Assembly: GCF_014200595.1 (NCBI RefSeq)
Contig: NZ_JACHCG010000001.1
Span: 2,852,001-2,916,000, forward strand
Origin: Pedobacter cryoconitis
GTDB taxonomy: Bacteria; Bacteroidota; Bacteroidia; Sphingobacteriales; Sphingobacteriaceae
Length of the DNA: 64,000 nt
Reading direction: 5' to 3'
The notes beneath the pieces were generated by a model. That model did no database searches. It saw only the letters and a program-made list of their open reading frames with translations, and was not told where the DNA came from. Positions 7,863 through 14,929 of this stretch are shown piece after piece (within the stretch, counting starts at the first letter, position 1; the number at the start of each line of letters is the position of its first letter). A program made the position numbers and the translations under genes.

Positions 7863-10070
7863 TTAACTCCCCAACTCTAATTGATTTTTTATTAATGTAA
7901 AATAGGCACCAGATTTATCAATGAGCTCCCGGTGAGACCCTGATTCAATGATAGATCCATTTTCGAGCACGTATATTTTATCAGCATTAATCACTGTACT
8001 TAGCCTGTGTGCAACAACGACCACTGTTCTTCCTTTAAAAAATTCATCAAGATTTCTGATGATCTTTTTTTCATTGTTTGCATCCAAAGCGTTTGTAGCT
8101 TCGTCAAAAAATATATAATCCGGGTTTTTATAAATGGCCCTGGCAATGAGCAAGCGTTGGCGCTGACCCTGACTTACACCTATACCTTCCGGACCAATTC
8201 TTGTATTATAACCTAAGGGTAATGAATCAATAAACTCCTGAATGTTGGCAATCTTTGCTGCCTCAAACAATTTTTCATGATCTATACTCTCCACGCCTAA
8301 AGCAATATTTCTTGCAATGGTATCAGAAAAAACATATCCATCCTGTAGTACAGAACCACATTTATCCCGCCAAATATGCTCATTTATAGATTTCAGGTTG
8401 ATATCACCAACAATAATCTGTCCTTCAGTAGGTTCGTAGAATTTCATCAGAAGCTTTAATAAAGTGGTTTTACCGCTACCACTCAACCCAACAATTGCTG
8501 TAGTTTTGCCTTCAGGAATATGAATGTCGACTTCTTTCAAAACTTTTGAATAGTGTGTTCCTGCATATGTGAAACTGACTTTTTTTAATTGTAAAGATCC
8601 AGAAGACAGTGGATGTAGCAGATGGTCTGTAAGGCTATTGTCAGCTATCTGGGGGTTCTGCATCTCTCCGATTCTATCCAGGCTGATTTTGGCTTCCTGG
8701 TACGACTGGATAAAGTCTATTGCCGAGCTTAATGGTGAATTGAGCTCACCCACTATAAATTGGATAGCAATTAGCTGGCCTAAAGACATTTCACCAGCAA
8801 TTACGGCCTTTGTCGCGATCAGGGTAATAATAATATTTTTAATGCTGTTGATAAATTTTGCGCCCAATCGCTGATATTGTTCCAATGACAAATATCGAAG
8901 GTTTATGTCAAATAACCTTGCTTGTATTTCCTGCCACTCCCATCGTTTCTGTCTTTCTGAATTGTGCAGTTTAATATCCTGCATTCCATTAATAATTTCA
9001 ATTTGTTTGGATTGATTTTTAGACAATTCAATAAATTTTTGAAAGTCGAGTATTCTCCTTTTACGATGAAATAACAATACCCATCCAATATAGGCTACTG
9101 TACCAATCATAAAACAAATAAATACGTTAATATTATAGAAGGCAAGTACGGTAACAAAGGCTGCAAACAATAGCACCTGGAATACCAGTCCCAGCGTTTT
9201 AGAGGTTAGGAACCTTTCTATTCTTTTATGGTCATCTATCCGCTGCAACAGATCTCCCGAAAGTTTAGTATCAAAATATTTAATGGGCATAGCCATAATC
9301 TTTGATAAAAACTCAGAGACCATGGTCACATTAATCTTGGAACCAACATACATCAGTAGCCAGTTTTGGATAAATTCTATGACTAACTGGCCCGTATAAA
9401 TAGCTATTTGTCCAAAAACAAGTAAGTATATAAAATTAATATCCTTGTCTTTTATCCCGGAATCTATAATACTCTGAGTAAGAAAGGGCAAAATCAGCGT
9501 AAATAAAGTACTGAAAAATAGTCCGAATGCAATTTGAATAATCACTTTTTTATGACTGAACAAATGCTGGAAAAGATATTTCAACCCTTCTGTTTTATTG
9601 GTTTGCGGAATTGTTGAATCTTCCAGGTTTATAGTCTTAAATGCTGGTAGCATCTCTAAAGCGATGACAATTCCAATTTTTTCATCGCCCTCAACATCGC
9701 TTATCCAGTTTTTTTTAAAAGCCGCAACAGTAACTTTCTGTCTGGAAGAACCGGGGTCCGACAGATAAACATACTTAGCTGTTATTTTATAGACTACCAG
9801 AAAATGATTTTGCTGCCAATGAGCAATACACGGAAGATTTACACGCGAAGCCAAATCTGAATAGCTAATTTTAACTGGCGTAGAGTTGAAGCCTAGTTTT
9901 TCCGCAGCACGACAGATGCCCAATACTGATACGCCTTCACGCCCAACATTACTTAAACTACGTAATAAATTGAGTGAATATTCTCTGCCATAAAATCTGG
10001 AAATAATCTGCAAGCAGGCAGGCCCGCAATCAATAGAATCAAATTGTGAATAATGCGGAAAACTTCTCAT
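7863..10070 (-). CDS. peptidase C39-containing ABC transporter (PCAT), leader-cleaving peptide exporter
   Basis: A 735-residue three-domain exporter. Residues 1-140 are a C39 cysteine peptidase with the oxyanion Gln9, catalytic Cys15 (SIDCGPACL), His89 (QQNHFLVVY) and Asp105 (LSDPGS), all intact. Residues about 165-450 are the ABC membrane domain. The ATPase has Walker A GLSGSGKTT (528-536), signature VSQGQ (632-636, a variant of LSGGQ) and Walker B YIFFDEA (652-658). PCATs cut after the double glycine of a leader peptide and export the remainder. That fits the GG-leader precursor encoded at the start of this operon. The start ATG 10070 is 28 bases after the preceding oxygenase gene. Confidence 0.95.
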   Translation of the reverse strand: MRSFPHYSQFDSIDCGPACLQIISRFYGREYSLNLLRSLSNVGREGVSVLGICRAAEKLGFNSTPVKISYSDLASRVNLPCIAHWQQNHFLVVYKITAKYVYLSDPGSSRQKVTVAAFKKNWISDVEGDEKIGIVIALEMLPAFKTINLEDSTIPQTNKTEGLKYLFQHLFSHKKVIIQIAFGLFFSTLFTLILPFLTQSIIDSGIKDKDINFIYLLVFGQIAIYTGQLVIEFIQNWLLMYVGSKINVTMVSEFLSKIMAMPIKYFDTKLSGDLLQRIDDHKRIERFLTSKTLGLVFQVLLFAAFVTVLAFYNINVFICFMIGTVAYIGWVLLFHRKRRILDFQKFIELSKNQSKQIEIINGMQDIKLHNSERQKRWEWQEIQARLFDINLRYLSLEQYQRLGAKFINSIKNIIITLIATKAVIAGEMSLGQLIAIQFIVGELNSPLSSAIDFIQSYQEAKISLDRIGEMQNPQIADNSLTDHLLHPLSSGSLQLKKVSFTYAGTHYSKVLKEVDIHIPEGKTTAIVGLSGSGKTTLLKLLMKFYEPTEGQIIVGDINLKSINEHIWRDKCGSVLQDGYVFSDTIARNIALGVESIDHEKLFEAAKIANIQEFIDSLPLGYNTRIGPEGIGVSQGQRQRLLIARAIYKNPDYIFFDEATNALDANNEKKIIRNLDEFFKGRTVVVVAHRLSTVINADKIYVLENGSIIESGSHRELIDKSGAYFTLIKNQLELGS

Positions 10071-10098
10071 TCAATACAAACAGATTAAGAGTACGAAA

Positions 10099-11406
10099 CT
10101 AGTCAGTAATGTAAAGTGCACGCTTATTGTATAGCAAAGCCAAAAAATATAAACCAGCCTGTGGTGGCCACTCTTCATTTAATTGCTTTAGCAATGAACC
10201 CGTATGGAAAATTTCATTGGTATTCAGCTGATTTATAATATCCTCCAGCAATGGATTAAATCTGATGGTTATTTTGGCTCCCCTTGCATATATAGTTATG
10301 TCTTCTGCATTGGTTCTGGTATGATAAAGTTGGAAGGGATAAGGTAGCTGAACATAGACATTGTCTAATAACCCGAAATTTTCATCTACTTTAAAATCAT
10401 CAGAAATCTGCTCCATAGTGATTGGTATGGAGGTCCATCCACAATTACTGAACAAAGCCATTTTAAAATCGCTAAAGACCTCTTTCAAAAGATCTTTAAA
10501 TGGTAAATCAGCAATCTTGGAATGGTTCTTAAATATTTCTTCAACCGAATTATAATCAATATCAGCTATCCCATGCTGCATTTTAGTAATTTCCTGAAGA
10601 TTTTCATTATCCATTTGCATGGTAATAGACTTCAGAAGTCTTTCGGCTAATGCGTGGTTACTATGGTTATCAAACCATACGGTAAGGCCAACAGATAAAT
10701 CGTCAGTTTGTCCAATATGATATTGATCCCAAGGCATAAAAAAAAGATCATCCTGCTCAAAATGATAAGCATTAGCCAGAGGCAATAATTCCGCCAGCGG
10801 TTTATTTTTCCCGTCTAAAGATTCAAAAAGTCCAGCTTCCCAGGTATACATGGTTTTATCGCCAGGGCCAAGATGAAAATGAATAACATTGGCGCCAAAA
10901 TGATCCTGATGGATGCCTAATGGTGTAAATCCATAATTACCTATAAATACGGTAGTATGCATGCCATTGGAAGGAACCCCAAGATGATCTAAAAGTGGAT
11001 GAATCAATGCTGAAAGACGGTCTGCCATCGGCATACTGAATTTCTCACTAAAATTGAGGATAATACCAAATTTCTGATCTTGAAAGACATCCTCAATCCA
11101 CTGTGTTCCATCGCTTTCTACGGCAGGTATATGGGGATATACGTTTTCAGTGAGGTAATCTTTATTGACAATTTCACTGTTAAGATATACACGGAAGCCG
11201 TAGGCATTAGTTTTATTTATACAAATATGGCGAATCACATCAAAAATCCACTTTCTGAAGTTTATCCTATCTTCTGATTCCAGTACATTAGTTTGTACTT
11301 CAGGTGCAGTAAAATTAGCCGTCTTATGAAGAATGTTTTCCCATCCAGCACGATTTAATTGAAATTTTTCTGTAGAATTGACAATTGATAAAGGGGCATT
11401 TGACAT
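10099..11406 (-). CDS. JmjC/cupin-like Fe(II)/2-oxoglutarate oxygenase (second copy), probable peptide-modifying enzyme
   Basis: A 435-residue protein whose central part (about 150-245) reads GNYGFTPLGIHQDHFG, then HFHLGPGDKTMYTWE, and FFMPWDQYHIG. This gives a plausible iron triad His166, Asp168 and His230, and a Lys (184) that could bind 2-oxoglutarate, as in JmjC and ROX-type oxygenases that hydroxylate amino-acid side chains. The C-terminal 70 residues (ITIRFNPLLEDIINQLN to NKRALY) look like a winged-helix-type domain. It is clearly homologous along its length to the gene upstream. Its place between a precursor peptide and its exporter suggests that it hydroxylates that peptide; this is inference. 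Chemistry and target residue are unknown. Confidence 0.72.
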   Translation of the reverse strand: MSNAPLSIVNSTEKFQLNRAGWENILHKTANFTAPEVQTNVLESEDRINFRKWIFDVIRHICINKTNAYGFRVYLNSEIVNKDYLTENVYPHIPAVESDGTQWIEDVFQDQKFGIILNFSEKFSMPMADRLSALIHPLLDHLGVPSNGMHTTVFIGNYGFTPLGIHQDHFGANVIHFHLGPGDKTMYTWEAGLFESLDGKNKPLAELLPLANAYHFEQDDLFFMPWDQYHIGQTDDLSVGLTVWFDNHSNHALAERLLKSITMQMDNENLQEITKMQHGIADIDYNSVEEIFKNHSKIADLPFKDLLKEVFSDFKMALFSNCGWTSIPITMEQISDDFKVDENFGLLDNVYVQLPYPFQLYHTRTNAEDITIYARGAKITIRFNPLLEDIINQLNTNEIFHTGSLLKQLNEEWPPQAGLYFLALLYNKRALYITD

Positions 11407-11427
11407 ATTCTATTGTTTTATTGTTTA

Positions 11428-12762
11428 TTAATAAACGATTGCTCTCTTTAGGTATAATAGATTAAGTATATAAAGGCCAGCATCTTCAGGCCAGTCTTTA
11501 CTTAATACTGTAAGCAGTTCTTCTGTAAGATAACTTCCACCTTCATTTAGTTTTTCTATTATAGTTATAAGCTCAGGATGATATTTTATTTCAATTTTTG
11601 TTCCTCTTGCATAAATTCTTAGCTGGCCATTTTCAAGAACTTTATAAGTCATTTTATATGATTCCGGAACAGAGATAATTTTGCCTTTCAAATAATGAAA
11701 TGTAGAGGCATCTTGTTTTACACCATCTGGAGAGAGTTCATCCTCAATAGAAATAGGCCGTGATTTCCATCCCTGATTACTATACAAAGAAAGAATATAA
11801 GCTTCAAAAACTTCTTTAGAAAGATTTTTCAGACTATTGTTCATTTTATTTTCATCCATCTCCAAAGCGGAAAGTATCTGCTCAAATCCTTCCTCTGCGT
11901 CAGGCGTTTTATAAGGCCTGACAATCAAAGAATTATCGTTTGTATCATCTTTTTTTAAGAATTGATATTTAAATGATTTGATCAGGTTTTCAAATAGCTT
12001 ATTTAATGGCATATTGTTATACCAAACACTTACTCCTACAGAAAAATCCTCTGTGTTACCAATATGGAACTTATTCCAGGGCATAAAGTATACATCTCCT
12101 TCTTTCAGTTGAAAAGCTTTTGCGTAGGGTAATAAGGGCGCTATATTTTTATTGTTCGATATATCGCCCGCAAGTTCTTTGTAGGCCTCTATATCCCAGT
12201 TATACATCGTTTTTTCACCCGGTCCAAGATGCAAATGCATTACATTCTCACCAGGATGATCGGTATGTATGCCCAATGGAGTAAATCCGTAGTTACCGAC
12301 AAAAACGGTAATATTGATCCCTTTTAACGGCAATCCTGCCTGTTCTAACAACGGATTCAGATACAATGCTATCTTCTCTGCCATTTCATTAGAAAACTTT
12401 TCCCCAGAATTAATGATCAGTCCGAATTTCTGATCACTAAAAACACGGTCAGCCCATTCTGCCAGCGTTTCCGTAATTAATGGTGGAAAGTTGAACAAGT
12501 TATCGACCATATATTTCCTGGACTGAGATTTCCCGTTCAGATATAACCTAAAGTCATAGGATGTATTCTGCCGAATAAAAATCTCCCTTAGCATAGACCC
12601 TGTCATACCATTAAAACTGTCAACAGTTTCCTCATCCATTACATCGGGAATAAGAATTGAATCTTTAAAAAAATCAGACTTTTTTAAAAAGGTTGTCCAC
12701 CATTCTTTGCTCCACGCAGATTGGGAGCTTTCACTTTTAGTAATTTTCTTAGTTAATTCCAT
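11428..12762 (-). CDS. JmjC/cupin-like Fe(II)/2-oxoglutarate oxygenase (first copy), probable peptide-modifying enzyme
   Basis: A 444-residue paralogue of the next gene. The core reads GNYGFTPLGIHTDHPG, HLHLGPGEKTMYNWD and YFMPWNKFHIG, with candidate metal ligands His166, Asp168 and His233 at nearly the same residue numbers as in its sister. The last 70 residues (IEIKYHPELITIIEKLN to LKRAIVY) again suggest a winged-helix-like C-terminal domain, as in ROX-type ribosomal oxygenases; it could bind the precursor leader. Gaps to its neighbours are 21 bases downstream and 80 bases upstream, where a hairpin lies. Two intact copies in one operon suggest two modification steps or a heterodimer. Confidence 0.72.
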   Translation of the reverse strand: MELTKKITKSESSQSAWSKEWWTTFLKKSDFFKDSILIPDVMDEETVDSFNGMTGSMLREIFIRQNTSYDFRLYLNGKSQSRKYMVDNLFNFPPLITETLAEWADRVFSDQKFGLIINSGEKFSNEMAEKIALYLNPLLEQAGLPLKGINITVFVGNYGFTPLGIHTDHPGENVMHLHLGPGEKTMYNWDIEAYKELAGDISNNKNIAPLLPYAKAFQLKEGDVYFMPWNKFHIGNTEDFSVGVSVWYNNMPLNKLFENLIKSFKYQFLKKDDTNDNSLIVRPYKTPDAEEGFEQILSALEMDENKMNNSLKNLSKEVFEAYILSLYSNQGWKSRPISIEDELSPDGVKQDASTFHYLKGKIISVPESYKMTYKVLENGQLRIYARGTKIEIKYHPELITIIEKLNEGGSYLTEELLTVLSKDWPEDAGLYILNLLYLKRAIVY

Positions 12763-12792
12763 TTGATCAGGATTAATCTTAACTTGAAATGA

Positions 12793-12824
12793 ACAAGCCA
12801 GATTGTATTCACAGTCTGGCTTGT
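12793..12824 (-). promoter_or_regulatory. intercistronic hairpin between precursor and oxygenase genes
   Basis: ACAAGCCAGA (12793-12802) pairs perfectly with TCTGGCTTGT (12815-12824). No T-run follows on the minus strand, so it is more likely a partial attenuator or an mRNA-stabilising stem that lets the precursor outnumber its enzymes than a full terminator. Confidence 0.6.
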
Positions 12825-12842
12825 CATGTTAAAGAGTAATTT

Positions 12843-12989
12843 TTAGCTCTCTTTTACATGCTCTTTTACAGTTTCTTTTTCAACAGATTCAGCTGTACCG
12901 CCTAAAAGTTTTTCCTGTTCAAGAGGAGAAATAACTTTTGCATCCAAAAACTCTTTTGGATCGAATTGGTTTTCTTTTGAATTTTCCAT
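12843..12989 (-). CDS. double-glycine leader precursor peptide (RiPP-like), 48 residues
   Basis: ATG at 12989 opens a 48-codon gene ending with TAA at 12843. The leader is acidic and helical and ends ISPLEQEKLLGG, the LxxxExxxLLGG pattern cut by C39 peptidases; the PCAT three genes downstream can do this. Cutting after Gly31 would free a 17-residue core, TAESVEKETVKEHVKES. Within it, K38, K42 and K46 are each followed by Glu and are spaced by four (EKET, VKEH, VKES), so they line up on one face of a helix. There is no Cys, so this is not a lanthipeptide or a disulfide bacteriocin. It is first in the operon, 80 bases before the oxygenase genes. Function unknown: antimicrobial, signal or metal-binding peptide are all possible. 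Confidence 0.8.
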   Translation of the reverse strand: MENSKENQFDPKEFLDAKVISPLEQEKLLGGTAESVEKETVKEHVKES

Positions 12990-13017
12990 AACAAATAAAT
13001 TGGTTTAAGATTGTAAC

Positions 13018-13025
13018 TAAATATA
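13018..13025 (-). promoter_or_regulatory. candidate -7 element of the precursor operon
   Basis: Read on the minus strand this is TATATTTA, one base from TAnnTTTG, and would start transcription about 20 bases before the precursor ATG. No good -33 TTG is seen at the right distance, so an alternative sigma factor (such as the divergent ECF sigma) could be used instead. Confidence 0.35.
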
Positions 13026-13132
13026 ATTTTAACAAAATAGAATCTCGCCATAAGTATGGTGAAAGCGAACGCTATCCATGTGAACTAATGATATTTACAG
13101 GTTTACTTATACAGATCAATAATTAATTTTAT

Positions 13133-13140
13133 TACATTTG
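13133..13140 (+). promoter_or_regulatory. candidate -7 element of the sigma factor gene
   Basis: TACATTTG matches TAnnTTTG. Transcription would start near 13147, about 70 bases before the sigma gene. The -33 box is poor. Confidence 0.4.
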
Positions 13141-13215
13141 AAACACTTTCATAGTTACTATTTTTACAAAAAAAACAGGTTTCATTATTTATAATATTAA
13201 TTTTTAATATTCCTT

Positions 13216-13800
13216 TTGAAAAACTCAGTCATTAAATCCGATACCATAACCTGGGATACTTTTAGAAAAGGTGACCGTATAGCTTTCGAAACAATAGTCA
13301 GATCGCATTCACGTCTTCTATTCAGTTATGGTACAAGATTCACCAGAGACAGAGAACTGATCAAAGAATGTATCCAGGATTTATTTGTCTCCCTCTGGGA
13401 AAGAAGAGCACATTTAAATAATACTGATCATATTAAAAATTATCTGTTTAAAGCATTCAGGATTAATCTCATTAAACAAGTGAATTCTGATAGTCAATTT
13501 GTATCAGTACATGACCTCCCTTTATTTGAAATTACACTCAACAAAGAGGCACAGATGATCACAGAAGAATATCATCTTGATATTAAGATAAAACTGGAGA
13601 GCACATTGAAAAAATTATCCGTCAGACAATATGAGGTGATCTATCTCCGGTACTATGAAGGACTCTCCTTTAAAGACATCTCTGAGATAATGAATATTTC
13701 TGCTAAAGGAACATATAAATTATTGGGAAGGGCTATTGCTGTAATGCGAAAGAATTTAACTTTAAAAGATTTTAGATTTATATTTTTATATTATATATAA
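13216..13800 (+). CDS. ECF RNA polymerase sigma factor (FecI-like, Bacteroidota type)
   Basis: A 194-residue sigma-70 family ECF factor. Region 2 covers about residues 20-85 (FETIVRSHSRLLFSYGTRFT and CIQDLFVSLWERR); region 4 covers about 130-185 (SVRQYEVIYLRYYEGLSFKD, then an HTH with MNISAKGTYKLLGRA). It begins with TTG; no usable ATG exists before residue 116, so TTG 13216 is the most likely start. It is divergent from the peptide operon and followed by FecR and an STN-domain receptor, the standard cell-surface signalling order. It should direct RNA polymerase to promoters in this locus when FecR releases it. Confidence 0.92.
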   Translation: MKNSVIKSDTITWDTFRKGDRIAFETIVRSHSRLLFSYGTRFTRDRELIKECIQDLFVSLWERRAHLNNTDHIKNYLFKAFRINLIKQVNSDSQFVSVHDLPLFEITLNKEAQMITEEYHLDIKIKLESTLKKLSVRQYEVIYLRYYEGLSFKDISEIMNISAKGTYKLLGRAIAVMRKNLTLKDFRFIFLYYI

Positions 13801-13905
13801 TTGTATATAACTGAAAATAAATCACTTATATATTTCGATAAATTTAATTTAATTTTAATGGGGTAAAAACCGGTCAAAACTGCTAATCACTATAAATGCA
13901 GTAAT

Positions 13906-14913
13906 ATGATCAAACCAAATCCGGACTTAACTCACTATAACCTGGAAGATTTCGTCACAGATCTCTCCTTCATATCATGGGTGTTGTTACCCAATCCAGA
14001 GCTTTCAGCTTATTGGGAAAATGTACGCTTTAGTCATCCTGAACAAATAAAAAACATGGAACAGGCGTCTAAAATTATATCCGGTATCACTTTAAAACCT
14101 GCGATTTTTGATCAGCAGGAAGAAGATGTGTTGTGGGCCAGCGTAGCTGCAAAAACTACCATACATCAAATATCACACACAACAAAATTATGGAGAATAA
14201 TTAGTGCAGCTGCTATGTTACTTCTTGTTGGAGGAGCATTCTTTTTATACCAGGCAAATCGCCAGGTAGAGTATATTACGGCTTTCGGAGAAAAAAGAAC
14301 CATCATTCTTCCCGATCATTCCCAGGTAGTGCTCAATGCCAACAGTACCCTGCATTATTTGAAGAACTGGGGCAGCAATAAAAAAAGAGAAGTTTGGATA
14401 TCCGGCGAAGCTTTTTTTGTGGTAAAGCATTTACATCAGTCTGGCGCTATAATACCGGGAGATAATTTTGTGGTTCATGCCGGTCAGCTGGCCATTGAAG
14501 TACTTGGAACAACTTTTAATGTGAACGACAGACGTGGGCTGATCAATGTTTCTCTTGTTACAGGTAAAGTTAGCCTGGCAGTTAAAGCAAAGAAATTTGT
14601 GATGAAACCAGGAGAAGTATTTGAATATCAATCTGGTCAGGATACCATCATTAGAAAAAAGACAAAAGCAGTCCAGAAAACTGTGTGGAGAAACAACAAG
14701 CTTGAATTCTCACAGACACCTGTAACAGAAGTATTTAAACAGATTGAAGACCTCTATGGTTATAAGGTAGTAGTTCGCAACCCAAAAATACTGGAGAAGA
14801 AACTCACAGGAACTTTTGTGACCGGAAGTGAATCCGCATTCTTAAAAGGACTTTCTATTGCACTCGATATAACATTCACTAAAAGTTCATCTAAACAGTT
14901 AATCGTACAATAA
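13906..14913 (+). CDS. FecR family anti-sigma regulator with DUF4974
   Basis: A 335-residue inner-membrane regulator. The cytoplasmic N-terminal part (about 1-95) binds the sigma factor; one membrane segment lies at about 97-116 (LWRIISAAAMLLLVGGAFF); the periplasmic FecR domain (about 125-225) shows the family pattern FGEKRTIILPDHSQVVLN and REVWISGEAFF; the C-terminal DUF4974 domain (about 265-335) begins FSQTPVTEVFKQIEDLYGYK. FecR proteins relay a signal from the STN domain of an outer-membrane receptor to the sigma factor. It sits between these two genes, with 105 bases to the sigma gene and 16 to the receptor gene. Confidence 0.93.
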   Translation: MIKPNPDLTHYNLEDFVTDLSFISWVLLPNPELSAYWENVRFSHPEQIKNMEQASKIISGITLKPAIFDQQEEDVLWASVAAKTTIHQISHTTKLWRIISAAAMLLLVGGAFFLYQANRQVEYITAFGEKRTIILPDHSQVVLNANSTLHYLKNWGSNKKREVWISGEAFFVVKHLHQSGAIIPGDNFVVHAGQLAIEVLGTTFNVNDRRGLINVSLVTGKVSLAVKAKKFVMKPGEVFEYQSGQDTIIRKKTKAVQKTVWRNNKLEFSQTPVTEVFKQIEDLYGYKVVVRNPKILEKKLTGTFVTGSESAFLKGLSIALDITFTKSSSKQLIVQ

Positions 14914-14929
14914 TCCCATTTACATCTTT

